The position numbers and the translations under genes were made by a program. From contig NZ_QWVS01000018.1 of NCBI RefSeq assembly GCF_003570725.1, positions 124,001-188,000 of the forward strand: DNA of 64,000 bases, given 5' to 3'. Below the pieces are notes generated by a model, which worked only from the letters and a program-made list of their open reading frames with translations, searched no databases and had not been told where the DNA came from. Below, piece by piece: positions 15,747 to 24,341 of this stretch (position 1 is the stretch's first letter; each line of letters opens with the position of its first letter). The stretch is from Peribacillus asahii (GTDB lineage: Bacteria > Bacillota > Bacilli > Bacillales > DSM-1321).

Positions 15747-16928
15747 ATGACAAGAACCGTTATTTTGGATGGGGCACGAACTCCTTTTGGGAAACTAGGC
15801 GGTAATATTTCCTCACTTTCTGCTACGCAGCTAGGAGGAGTGGTTATTCGGGAAGCGTTAACTAGATCTAAGGTAGATCCCGGTGAAGTTGGGGAAGTAA
15901 TTATGGGGAATGTACTTCAAGCGGGACAAGGACAAATTCCTTCTAGACAAGCAGCAAGGGAAGCTGGAATTCCCTGGAGAGTTAAATCGGAAACAATAAA
16001 TAAAGTTTGTGCCTCAGGAATGAGGAGTGTCGTATTAGCAGATTTGCTTATTCGTTCTGGTGAAGAAGAAATAATTGTAGCTGGTGGGATGGAATCTATG
16101 TCTAATACTCCATATGCAGTTTCTAGCACACGCTTTGGAGCACGTATGGGGAATACGCAAATGATTGATTTATTAATCCATGACGGACTTTCATGTAGTT
16201 TCACAGGTGTTCATATGGGTACATATGGAAATAGGACAGCGGATGAATTTAATCTTTCAAGAGAAGAGCAAGATAAATGGGCTGTTAGGAGCCATTTTTT
16301 GGCCATTAAAGCTAGGAAGTCAGGTGCTCTATCTGATGAAATTGTTCCCGTATCCGTTCCGCAACGAAAGGGAGAATCGGTTCTCATTGAACATGATGAA
16401 GGGCCCCGTGAAGATACAACTGTAGAAGTATTATCGCAATTGAGGCCAGCATTTGAAAAGGATGGGACTATAACTGCAGGTAATGCTCCGGGGGTTAACG
16501 ATGGCGCAGCAGCATTAGTATTAATGAATGAAGAACGTGCATTAAACGAAAAGAAAGATGTGTTAGCAACAATTATTGCACATGCAGAAATTGCTGTAGA
16601 AGCAAGCAGATTTCCTGAAACACCAGGCCTTGTCATTAATAAATTATTAGATAAAACAAATAAAACAATTGATGACATTGATTTGTTCGAAGTGAATGAA
16701 GCATTTGCTGCTGTTGCTTTAGCTAGCGTTGAAATTGCTAACATCCCGTCTGATAAAATTAATGTTAATGGAGGAGCGATTGCATTAGGTCATCCAATTG
16801 GAGCGAGTGGAACCCGTGTCATTTTAACGTTGGCTTATGAATTAAAAAGAAGAGGTGGAGGAATTGGAATTGCATCTATTTGTTCAGGCAGTGGACAAGG
16901 TGATGCTATAATGATTGAAGTGAATTAA
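15747..16928 (+). CDS. Acetyl-CoA acetyltransferase (thiolase)
   Basis: A 393-residue thiolase. The nucleophile C88 lies in NKVCASGMRS, H349 in GGAIALGHPIGASGTR, and the second cysteine C379 in ASICSGSGQGDA, so the catalytic set is complete. The last motif is GSG rather than the common GGG. It cleaves acetoacetyl-CoA to two acetyl-CoA or runs the reverse. As last gene of the BKACE-2 operon it could regenerate the acetyl-CoA consumed in cleavage, once acetoacetate has been activated. No acetoacetate CoA-transferase or synthetase is present in the window, so that step must be encoded elsewhere. GAGGTG precedes ATG 15747; a strong bidirectional terminator follows. Confidence 0.93.
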   Translation: MTRTVILDGARTPFGKLGGNISSLSATQLGGVVIREALTRSKVDPGEVGEVIMGNVLQAGQGQIPSRQAAREAGIPWRVKSETINKVCASGMRSVVLADLLIRSGEEEIIVAGGMESMSNTPYAVSSTRFGARMGNTQMIDLLIHDGLSCSFTGVHMGTYGNRTADEFNLSREEQDKWAVRSHFLAIKARKSGALSDEIVPVSVPQRKGESVLIEHDEGPREDTTVEVLSQLRPAFEKDGTITAGNAPGVNDGAAALVLMNEERALNEKKDVLATIIAHAEIAVEASRFPETPGLVINKLLDKTNKTIDDIDLFEVNEAFAAVALASVEIANIPSDKINVNGGAIALGHPIGASGTRVILTLAYELKRRGGGIGIASICSGSGQGDAIMIEVN

Positions 16929-17010
16929 AAGTAGCGGCGAACATCGTCTTTCATTTTTTAAAAGCTAATAAGTTTTTATAGAGCCTAGCCTTATAGCGCT
17001 AATCCCCTTA

Positions 17011-17053
17011 TACAAAAAAAGCGTGGATATTCTCATACCACGCTTTTTTGTAT
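17011..17053. terminator. Bidirectional terminator between convergent genes
   Basis: ACAAAAAAAGCGTGG (17012-17026) pairs with CCACGCTTTTTTGT, which ends near 17051, giving A- and T-runs on both sides. It separates the thiolase gene from the leftward P-loop gene. Confidence 0.9.
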
Positions 17054-17066
17054 GGAAATGGAGGTG

Positions 17067-17882
17067 CTAATTTGTTCTAGTCTTGCCAACTGAGGAAACA
17101 TGAACGTCAATAGAAGCAAATTCGATATTAAAGTGATGAAGAAAATTGTGCTGAATTTCTAGTTGAAGCTGTTCGAGCATGTTTGGTAAATGATATGAGA
17201 CAGGAGAGACGACAGAGACATTTAAGTTTGCTGTCGGTAGTCCTTCTACTTCTACATGAATGGAATCAAGATGGTCTATATATGGATTGTTTGAACATGT
17301 ATGTTCAATAATATCGATAAATGCCTTTTTCTCGATTCGGATATATCCTTTATGAAAGTCTGGACGAACAATAGTCGTTTCACCAATTTTCTCTTTTTTA
17401 GGAGAAAAAATATCCATCCCTTTATACACTAATCTTTTGAAGAAGTTTTGCCCCACTTGTTTATGTGGAATCGGCATAATGTGTTTTCCTTCTGTCTTTC
17501 TAATGAATTGCGCCATCTTGATTTCACTGGAAGAGCGAATGTCTTCTACATAATAATAATGATCGATATCTCCTAATTCGAGTCGTTTAGCAATTAACTT
17601 GGTCATTTTGTCTGATGTGCCAATAATAAGAATCTTATTGATTACGTAAATTTTTAAAGCTTCTTGTACTTCTTTTGCATGTAAATCGTCTGAAAAAATA
17701 GCCCGTCTTACTGCAGTTACTGTATTTTTCTCAAATTTTGCTGAGGTACCGGCTATCTTTTGTCCATGTAAAATTAATAGCCCATCATCAATAATAGCAG
17801 GAATTTTATGCTGGTCAGCAAAGGCAAGGGCACTTGTACTTTTACCAGTCCCGCTAGGTCCACTTAATGAAAAAATCTCCAT
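17067..17882 (-). CDS. P-loop NTPase with a C-terminal Asp23/Gls24-like domain
   Basis: A 271-residue protein without a name that I recognise. The N-terminus has Walker A GPSGTGKST (residues 8-16) and a kinase-like core to about residue 170. After a linker, a region from about residue 190 (GYIRIEKKAFIDIIEHTC) to the end (ANLNVSVVSPVSYHLPN, IDVHVSSVG) follows the hydrophobic pattern of Asp23/Gls24 envelope-stress proteins, with alternating beta strands around an amphipathic helix. ATG 17882 is preferred to the far upstream ATG at 17936 because GGGGAG precedes it and the P-loop sits properly near the N-terminus. It is transcribed alone. The fusion suggests nucleotide-controlled assembly near the membrane, but this is conjecture. 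Confidence 0.7.
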   Translation of the reverse strand: MEIFSLSGPSGTGKSTSALAFADQHKIPAIIDDGLLILHGQKIAGTSAKFEKNTVTAVRRAIFSDDLHAKEVQEALKIYVINKILIIGTSDKMTKLIAKRLELGDIDHYYYVEDIRSSSEIKMAQFIRKTEGKHIMPIPHKQVGQNFFKRLVYKGMDIFSPKKEKIGETTIVRPDFHKGYIRIEKKAFIDIIEHTCSNNPYIDHLDSIHVEVEGLPTANLNVSVVSPVSYHLPNMLEQLQLEIQHNFLHHFNIEFASIDVHVSSVGKTRTN

Positions 17883-17992
17883 ATGTATACTCCCCGTTTT
17901 TACTTCCATTATATAGTTCGTGAAGGTATTGTTCAAACGGGCATATTTCTTTTGACTAATCCCATACTAGAAGGTAAGAAGGAGGGATATCC

Positions 17993-18175
17993 ATGGCTAA
18001 ACGTACAAAAAAGAATGATGCAGCTCAAAAGAACAAACAAGGGTTTGATTCAAGCAAAACAGATTCAGAGTTCTCTCAGGAATTTGGGAGTGCTAATGCT
18101 AATCGAGCACACAAAGAGAAAGCAAAAAAAGAAAAAGCATCCAAAAATCAAGGTGAATGGAAAGGCATGCATTGA
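17993..18175 (+). CDS. Small basic hydrophilic protein, possibly a spore protein
   Basis: A 60-residue protein very rich in Lys, Ala, Asn, Gln, Glu and Ser, with no hydrophobic segment. AAGGAGGGATATCC directly precedes ATG 17993, one of the best ribosome binding sites in the window. The stretch SEFSQEFGSANANRA loosely recalls the repeat of gamma-type small acid-soluble spore proteins (EFASETNA pattern), and the Lys-rich tail fits a DNA- or protein-binding spore component. The match is weak and present only once. It precedes the deacetylase gene by 20 bases. Confidence 0.65.
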   Translation: MAKRTKKNDAAQKNKQGFDSSKTDSEFSQEFGSANANRAHKEKAKKEKASKNQGEWKGMH

Positions 18176-18195
18176 TGTGTCCTTGTTAGTGTTGT

Positions 18196-18930
18196 ATGAA
18201 AAAGATTGCGATATTTGTTCTATGTATACTGATTTTGTTTCTTCCATTACAAGTGTTTGCAGAACGAAAGGTACCGATTTTACTTTATCATTCGATTGAT
18301 GAGTTTAAGGGACATGGCTCTAAAGAGTTGTATGTAACACCAAATAATTTCGAGCAACAGATGATGTATTTACGAGATCATGGTTACACATTATTAACTT
18401 TTGAGCGATGGCAAGATATTGATAAAGTAAATAAACCAATTTTCATTACCTTTGATGATGGATATAAAAATAATTTGAATGCATTTGTTGTTTTTCAAAA
18501 GGTAAAAACTGAGCGCTTTAAACCAACGGGTACAATCTTCGTTATTTCTGATTTTATCGGTCGTTCGAACCGGTTGTCACGGTCGGATTTAAAAATGATG
18601 GCCGATTCAGGCCTAATCTCCGTTCAGTCTCATACGGCTACACACCCTGATTTGACACAAATAAAAAATTATAGGTATGAACTGAAAGAGTCCAAAGGTA
18701 AAATTCAGCAAATAACAGGAAAGCCAGTTATTACTCTTGCATATCCGTATGGAATTTTCAATGACAAGGTTGTTGCAGAGACGAAGAAGTACTACTTATT
18801 TGGACTGACAACAACGCCTAAACTATTTTCTAAAAAGGGTATAAAAGATGAACTCTACCTCTTACCGCGAATCTATATCAAGTATTCAACGACACTTGAT
18901 GATTTTGCCAAAATCGTGGAAGGAGAATGA
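18196..18930 (+). CDS. Secreted polysaccharide deacetylase (CE4 / NodB domain)
   Basis: A 244-residue exported protein. The signal peptide covers residues 1-22 (hydrophobic, ending VFA). The NodB domain shows PILLYHSID, the metal and catalytic aspartates in ITFDDGYKNN, the metal histidines in SHTATHPDL and the C-terminal LAYPYG. CE4 enzymes remove acetyl groups from peptidoglycan, chitin-like or biofilm polysaccharides; members with this YHSID opening are often surface enzymes of Bacillaceae. No good ribosome binding site precedes ATG 18196; translation may be coupled to the small gene 20 bases upstream. A strong terminator follows. Confidence 0.88.
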   Translation: MKKIAIFVLCILILFLPLQVFAERKVPILLYHSIDEFKGHGSKELYVTPNNFEQQMMYLRDHGYTLLTFERWQDIDKVNKPIFITFDDGYKNNLNAFVVFQKVKTERFKPTGTIFVISDFIGRSNRLSRSDLKMMADSGLISVQSHTATHPDLTQIKNYRYELKESKGKIQQITGKPVITLAYPYGIFNDKVVAETKKYYLFGLTTTPKLFSKKGIKDELYLLPRIYIKYSTTLDDFAKIVEGE

Positions 18931-18940
18931 AAGGAGTACA

Positions 18941-18978
18941 TAGAAAAACGGGAAGAAAACATCTTCCCGTTTTTCTAT
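18941..18978 (+). terminator. Intrinsic terminator after the deacetylase gene
   Basis: TAGAAAAACGGGAAGA pairs perfectly with TCTTCCCGTTTTTCTA around a short loop, 11 bases after the stop codon. Confidence 0.92.
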
Positions 18979-19054
18979 TAAGGTTCTGTTACATAACGTA
19001 TAAATCAATAATATCCCATTCATATAGCCTATATTAAAATGAAATCACTTCGAC

Positions 19055-21184
19055 TTAGTATCTGTTGATTTCCTCTAGTTCTCTTGCATGTTGGGCCAGT
19101 TCATATAAGATAAGCTGACTATTTACTTCTCTTTCATCCGCTGCTTTTTCAACATAATGATAATGGCCGACACTATTTTGTTCCCGTGCTTTTACATTGT
19201 CTGCTAACATGAGCTTCATCCATGTTTTAATTCTTTGTTTTAAATGCCCTTTTAAAATAGGAAATAGAATTTCTACACGGTTTTCCATGTTTCGTGTCAT
19301 CATATCTGCTGACGATAAATACAATTTTTCTTCGCCGTTATGATGGAAATAATAAATTCGGGTATGCTCTAAAAAAACACCGACTATACTTCGTACCCGA
19401 ATATTTTCACTAACCCCTTTAATTCCTGGGCGTAAACAACAAATTCCGCGTACAATTAAATCAATTTTTACACCCGCATTAGATGCTTCATATAGCTTCA
19501 TGATAAGATTTTTATCAGATAGAGCATTCATTTTAGCGACAATATAGCCGTTTCCCAGTTGTTTGTGAAATTGGATTTCCTTATCGATTAATTCAATAAA
19601 TTGATCTCTAATATCAAATGGAGCAACAATTAAGTGATGGTAGTTTGGCTTTTCCATATGTCCACTTAAATAATTAAAAAAGTTCGTAGCATCAATTCCA
19701 ATTTTCTTATTAGAAGTAATTAGTCCTATATCTGTATAAAGCCTAGCTGTTGCATCATTATAATTGCCTGTACTTAAATGAACAAATCGCTCGATTTTAT
19801 CCTTTTTGTGGCGTACCACAAGGGTAATTTTGCTGTGGGTTTTTAAATGGGTCATTCCATAAATAACATGACAGCCTGCCTTTTCTAGTTCCTTTGCCCA
19901 ATGAACATTGTTTTCCTCATCGAATCGAGCCTTTAACTCTACTAAAACGGTGACCTGCTTTCCATTTTCAGCGGCTCGTTTAAGGCTTTTAATAATCGGA
20001 GAGTTCCCGCTTACTCGATAAAGAGTCTGCTTAATCGCCAAAACATCCGGGTCACAGGCTGCCTGTGAAATAAACTCAATGACCGGTTCAAATGATTCAT
20101 ATGGATGGTGCAGCAAAATATCTTCCTGAAGAGCAGCGTCAAAAATATCTTGTTTTCCCACTAAATCTTTTGGGATTTGTGGAATGTACGTTGGCTCGCT
20201 TAAATATCCATGAGTGGATTGAATCTCATTGCAAAAAGAAAGTAAAAATGTTAAGTCGAGAGGAGCTTGTACAAAATATACATCTTTTAAATGAATTTCT
20301 AGTTCGTCGATTAAATAATTTACGACCTGTTTGTCATGTTCAGGGTTTTGTACTTCTAATCGGACAGGTGCTCCCCATTTGCGTTTTTTTAGTTCTTCTT
20401 CAATTTCTTGCAGCAAGTCCTCTGCTTCGTCTTCGTGAATTGTTAAATCAGCGTTACGCGTGATGCGAAAGGCTGTTACAGATTTTATTTCATAGCCACT
20501 AAATAATTTATAAATAAAACGAGAGATGACTTGTTCTAATAATACAAATGTTCTTGTATCGTTTTCTGAAGGCAATTCAATATAACGTTTAATGACAGAA
20601 GGGACTTGGACAATGGCAAGCTTTCCTGAAACAGATTCAATATCGATATTTTCTTCCTTGTCTCCAATGATGATTGCTAAGTTTAACGATTTGTTTGCTA
20701 ACATCGGAAAGGGTCGGTAGGCATCGATTGCCATCGGTGTTAATACGGGAAAGATGTGCTCATCAAAATGATTTTCTAAAAAAACTAAATTTGCCTCGGA
20801 TATTTCCGTAATTGGAATAATGTTTATTTGTTCTTTTTCTAGAAGAGGAGCAAGATGTTTCTTGTAGATACGATCCTGTTTTTCAATCAACTCATGTGTA
20901 ATTTTAGAGATTGATTTCAGCTGTTGTACCGGTGTTAATCCTGCCTTATTTTCAGGACGATTAAATCCTGCTTTTACTTGATCGAGCAACCCAGCCACAC
21001 GAACCATGAAAAATTCGTCTAAGTTGGAACTTGTAATAGCTAAAAATTTGTATCTTTCTAGTAAGGCATTTTGGCTATCCATTGCTTCTTCCAATACCCG
21101 CAGGTTAAAGGCTAACCAACTTAATTCACGATTATTATAAAAAGAAGGATCTGCAATATTAACAGTTCTATCTAGTACTTTCAA
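19055..21184 (-). CDS. ppk1: Polyphosphate kinase 1
   Basis: A 709-residue enzyme that reversibly transfers the ATP gamma-phosphate to polyphosphate at the membrane. Domain order follows the family: N-terminal YNNRELSWLAFNLRVLEEA and ITSSNLDEFFMVR, then ALQEDILLHHPYESFEPV, LKARFDEENNVHWAKELEKAG, GMTHLKTHSKITLVVR and HLSTGNYND (with the conserved phospho-acceptor-type histidines), and a C-terminal RGICCLRPGIKGVSENI. Length matches typical Ppk1. The start is TTG 21184, with GGAG 11 bases upstream. No exopolyphosphatase gene lies beside it. It is monocistronic. Confidence 0.96.
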   Translation of the reverse strand: MKVLDRTVNIADPSFYNNRELSWLAFNLRVLEEAMDSQNALLERYKFLAITSSNLDEFFMVRVAGLLDQVKAGFNRPENKAGLTPVQQLKSISKITHELIEKQDRIYKKHLAPLLEKEQINIIPITEISEANLVFLENHFDEHIFPVLTPMAIDAYRPFPMLANKSLNLAIIIGDKEENIDIESVSGKLAIVQVPSVIKRYIELPSENDTRTFVLLEQVISRFIYKLFSGYEIKSVTAFRITRNADLTIHEDEAEDLLQEIEEELKKRKWGAPVRLEVQNPEHDKQVVNYLIDELEIHLKDVYFVQAPLDLTFLLSFCNEIQSTHGYLSEPTYIPQIPKDLVGKQDIFDAALQEDILLHHPYESFEPVIEFISQAACDPDVLAIKQTLYRVSGNSPIIKSLKRAAENGKQVTVLVELKARFDEENNVHWAKELEKAGCHVIYGMTHLKTHSKITLVVRHKKDKIERFVHLSTGNYNDATARLYTDIGLITSNKKIGIDATNFFNYLSGHMEKPNYHHLIVAPFDIRDQFIELIDKEIQFHKQLGNGYIVAKMNALSDKNLIMKLYEASNAGVKIDLIVRGICCLRPGIKGVSENIRVRSIVGVFLEHTRIYYFHHNGEEKLYLSSADMMTRNMENRVEILFPILKGHLKQRIKTWMKLMLADNVKAREQNSVGHYHYVEKAADEREVNSQLILYELAQHARELEEINRY

Positions 21185-21660
21185 GATGTGTACAACTCCT
21201 TATAGGTTACTATCTAATCATATTGTAAGATATATGACGAAGAAAGATATAAAGATTGTATATTAATCGTGCGAATTTTGTGTAAATTCATGGAATATAG
21301 ACATTTTAAAAGTGGATATGGAACAACAGCATTTGAATATCTATCATATTTAAATTGAGGAAAAGCTTTTTTATTATTGAATTAATTGTTAGAAGGATTT
21401 TTGTTTTTGAACGGTTTTGTACAAAACTACCTACACTAAAGGATGTTGAAAGCCTTACTACACGGCCTATTGTTGATAGGGGCAATTTGAGGTCGGTGTG
21501 TAAATAATATTTATACAGATTCGATAGATATGGCAGAAAAACATAAACTAATAGTTGTAACTCCCAACGAAGAGTCCGTAACCTCATTTTTACTATTATG
21601 TAAAAATAAGTGATACAATTGATTGGACGTTCATTCATTGAGTGTAGGGAGGAATAGCTT
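21185..21660. other. Divergent intergenic region between ppk1 and the MBL-hydrolase gene
   Basis: About 476 bases, AT-rich. It must hold the ppk1 promoter on the minus strand and that of the MBL gene on the plus strand, but I see no confident -35/-10 pair. CCTATTGTTGATAGG near 21467 is a small inverted repeat. An open frame at 21306-21638 on the minus strand is biased like noncoding DNA, and I do not call it. Confidence 0.5.
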
Positions 21661-22644
21661 ATGAAAAAGTCTAGTATTATTTTCTTTGAAAGAAAATTCC
21701 CCAGTGCAAATATGATCCTTATTAAGGATCAGCTCCCAATCCTTATTGACACTGGTTTTGGGAGTGAAGCGAAAGATACAGAGCAATTAATTAGAGAAGC
21801 AGGCGTTTCACCAGAAGACTTACATCTTATTGTGAACACACACTATCATAGTGACCATGTAGGCGGCAATTTTCATTTTCAAAAAAATTATGATGTTACG
21901 ATTGCTGCTCATAAATGGGATGCCAATTTAATTAATTCTTGTGACCTTGAAGCCTGTAGTGCAGAATGGTTAGATCAGCCTGTAGAGCCGTATCGAGTCG
22001 ATAAAAAGCTCTCAGATAACGATGAGATTCATACAGGAAGCAGAACTTTGAAAGTCATACACACACCGGGACATACGTTAGGACATATTTCTTTATATGA
22101 ACCTGAAGAAGAGGTATTAATTTGCGGAGATCTTTTTCACAAAAATGATATTGGATGGTTAAATATCTTTCGAGAGGGTGCTTCATCAATCCAACGATCG
22201 ATAGAAAGTCTGGATAGATTGTCCAGATTTCGAATTAGGCAAGCATATTCGGGACATGGAACTCAAATAGAGAATCCTATTGCTTCCATTGATGCAGCAA
22301 GGGAGCGGTTTGAAAAGTGGCTTACGATGCCAGAGAAGGTTTCATGGCATGCCATGAAAAGGATCTTTGCATTTACATTAATCATTAAAAATGGATTGGC
22401 AAGAGAAGAAATCGATAGCTACCTACTAAAGTGTGGTTGGTTTCAAGATTTTGCACGCTATTCTTTCCAGTTGCAACCCGAAGAATTTATTCAAATTTTG
22501 CTTGATGAAATGATTCGTTCCAAAGCAGCGAGCTGGCACAATAATTATTTAATCGCTACGACCCCATACCAAGTACCACAAGAGAAGTGGGGGAATAAGA
22601 ACATAAAGCCGAAAGATTGGAAACCTCAAGGTATTCTTACATAA
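21661..22644 (+). CDS. MBL-fold metallo-hydrolase
   Basis: A 327-residue metallo-beta-lactamase-fold hydrolase. Metal ligands are evident: H61, H63, D65 and H66 in HYHSDHVGG, a further histidine in HTPGHTLGH and the bridging aspartate in ICGDLFH. The C-terminal hundred residues form a helical extension seen in a broad class of glyoxalase II-like or lactonase-like proteins. GGGAGG precedes ATG 21661. A MaoC-like gene follows after about 95 bases in the same direction. The substrate cannot be predicted; a thioesterase or hydrolase of CoA or lactone esters is a fair guess given the neighbour. Confidence 0.88.
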   Translation: MKKSSIIFFERKFPSANMILIKDQLPILIDTGFGSEAKDTEQLIREAGVSPEDLHLIVNTHYHSDHVGGNFHFQKNYDVTIAAHKWDANLINSCDLEACSAEWLDQPVEPYRVDKKLSDNDEIHTGSRTLKVIHTPGHTLGHISLYEPEEEVLICGDLFHKNDIGWLNIFREGASSIQRSIESLDRLSRFRIRQAYSGHGTQIENPIASIDAARERFEKWLTMPEKVSWHAMKRIFAFTLIIKNGLAREEIDSYLLKCGWFQDFARYSFQLQPEEFIQILLDEMIRSKAASWHNNYLIATTPYQVPQEKWGNKNIKPKDWKPQGILT

Positions 22645-22738
22645 AAAGAAGTGGAAACTGTCGGATACTGTTTACTATTATGTGAATGTTTTGATTATTT
22701 TAGTTATAGAGTATAAAACCTTCAGAAGGGAGATCTAT

Positions 22739-23122
22739 ATGTCATTAAAAGTAGGAGATATCATTACATTTGAACGGACCTTTACGGTAAGGGATGTTGA
22801 ATTATTTACAGAGATTTCAGGTGATGAAGGAATTCATCATATAACTCCAGATGAACAGGGAAGACTTGTCGTTCAAGGGTTATTAACTGCAACTCTACCA
22901 ACAAAAGTAGGTGGAGATCATAACGTACTAGCTCGTACAATGAATTTTGAGTTCTTAAGACCTGTGTTTACAGGGGATACAATCATTTGTAAGGTAAAAA
23001 TTGAAAAATACGAAAGACAAGAAAATAAAAATAATAGAATAGCTATTATGGCATCCTTTTTATGTACAAACCAGAATGAAAAAGAAATACTAAAAGGGGA
23101 CTTTGCAGGTGTAATCCTTTAA
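22739..23122 (+). CDS. MaoC-like hot-dog-fold protein
   Basis: A 127-residue single hot-dog domain. The pattern FTEISGDEGIHHITPDEQGRL resembles the MaoC / R-specific enoyl-CoA hydratase active-site segment (SGD-x-NP-x-H), but the N-P pair is replaced by G-I. The C-terminal part (LRPVFTGDTIICKVKIEKYE) has the usual hot-dog strand pattern. It may act on CoA thioesters as dehydratase or thioesterase, with altered specificity. ATG 22739 is preferred because GGGAG lies just upstream; the longer frame from 22682 has no binding site and adds an unrelated hydrophobic leader. Confidence 0.8.
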   Translation: MSLKVGDIITFERTFTVRDVELFTEISGDEGIHHITPDEQGRLVVQGLLTATLPTKVGGDHNVLARTMNFEFLRPVFTGDTIICKVKIEKYERQENKNNRIAIMASFLCTNQNEKEILKGDFAGVIL

Positions 23123-23165
23123 ATCCCTTATATTTTCTTTAACTAATGAAGACGTTAATTTAATA

Positions 23166-23216
23166 AAAAGGGCATTACATATTAGGTCAGATAAAATATG
23201 TAATGCCTTTTATTTT
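23166..23216. terminator. Bidirectional terminator between convergent genes
   Basis: AAAAGGGCATTACATATT (23166-23183) pairs with AATATGTAATGCCTTTT (23195-23211), with one bulge. T- and A-rich flanks let it serve both the MaoC-like gene and the leftward DUF2269 gene. Confidence 0.85.
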
Positions 23217-23315
23217 TAAAAACTTAGCTTTTGATCAGCTTACGAACTGCACTTTTTTTGTTAGAGAAAATAATAATTAAAATCGAAAGACCAAGGCTAT
23301 AAAGATGTTTACTTG

Positions 23316-23759
23316 TTATGCCCACAAAGCTGGCTTTACAACCATAAACCAAAGCATCGTAATGAGAAGGATAATATATATCCAAGTAGTTCGCTGCAAC
23401 TTAACAGCCAGTTCTTCCTTATTGGTGCCTTTTTCTTGGAACTTTCTGAGTTTTGGAGAAAATGCACGCGCAAGAAAGAATAATGAACAGAATAAAATCA
23501 ATAGTGTCATGATAATCCATGATGTATCCCATGTCCATGGACCGGACATAACAAGTAATATACCTGATATTACTAGAACATGACCTGAATGCATCGTAAG
23601 TCGAACGACAAATCGAAATGTGCCCAGATAGGCATCCAATTCCTCTTTTCCTACTAAGTGCATTTTTTTAGAAATGGGCAGGAGAATAAAGAAAGGGCCG
23701 ATCGATACGATTACACTTAGAACATGAATATATAGTAAGAGTTTGTACAATAAATCCAT
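23316..23759 (-). CDS. DUF2269-type integral membrane protein
   Basis: A 147-residue protein with four hydrophobic helices (about residues 5-30, 55-75, 80-100 and 125-143). The first carries a conserved-looking LLLYIHVLSVIVSIGPFF stretch with a histidine. This pattern and length fit DUF2269 membrane proteins of unknown function. It is translated 12 bases downstream of the ASCH-domain gene, so the two probably form an operon. Function not assigned. Confidence 0.7.
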   Translation of the reverse strand: MDLLYKLLLYIHVLSVIVSIGPFFILLPISKKMHLVGKEELDAYLGTFRFVVRLTMHSGHVLVISGILLVMSGPWTWDTSWIIMTLLILFCSLFFLARAFSPKLRKFQEKGTNKEELAVKLQRTTWIYIILLITMLWFMVVKPALWA

Positions 23760-23771
23760 TTCTTTTGCCTA

Positions 23772-24122
23772 TCAATCGATAACTGGGCTAAACTCATGCA
23801 CCCAAACTCTCATTTGAGGAAGCCATGGCATTCCTGGATGAATAGAGAGGATAGATTGTTTGTATTCTTCTACCGTCCCATATCCCTCCTGACGCGCATG
23901 TTCATCCGTTAATTCACCTAATGATTGAGAATATACACGATTTACGATGAACTTTTTATCGTTTAGCACCATTATTTCACCTACATCAGCATATCTTCCA
24001 TTTCGGCGTGTTGCTGTTTTGCGGCCTTCGATTACTTTATTAACATCTTCAGGCATAGTAACAAGTCTTTCAATTGTACATGTTTTTGGAGGCAGTGTGT
24101 TCAGTTCTTCATGATTTGACAT
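23772..24122 (-). CDS. ASCH-domain protein
   Basis: A 116-residue protein with the ASCH/PUA-like signature: a conserved EGRKTATRR segment (about residues 33-41), a small beta barrel containing VGEIMVLNDKKFIVNRV, and LTDEHARQEGY before the last helix. ASCH domains are thought to bind RNA or modified nucleotides. ATG 24122 has AGGGAG eight bases upstream and is preferred to the in-frame ATG at 24140. It is first gene of a two-gene unit with the DUF2269 protein. Confidence 0.8.
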   Translation of the reverse strand: MSNHEELNTLPPKTCTIERLVTMPEDVNKVIEGRKTATRRNGRYADVGEIMVLNDKKFIVNRVYSQSLGELTDEHARQEGYGTVEEYKQSILSIHPGMPWLPQMRVWVHEFSPVID

Positions 24123-24341
24123 TGGAAAATCTCCCTTCATATCCAGTTTCTCTTTAAATGTACCATATTTTCGATGTGGGAAAAGGACTAATCTTTATTT
24201 GCTTCAGATTCTTTTAGCTTCTCATTATCTCGAAGTATTATGTGGAATTTTCCAAAATTCCAGGCTTGTTTAAGTAAAGGGAATATCTCATTTGATCTCA
24301 TAATATGATGGAGTATCTATGTAAGAAATGGGGAGATAGAA

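Noticed and set aside
14885-16744. Several antisense frames of 90-180 codons opposite the permease and thiolase genes
   Set aside because: Ser/Thr-rich shadow translations; the plus-strand genes fit their families over full length.
21306-21638. 110-residue open frame on the minus strand upstream of ppk1
   Set aside because: It lies in an AT-rich promoter region, lacks a ribosome binding site, and its translation is low-complexity and not protein-like.
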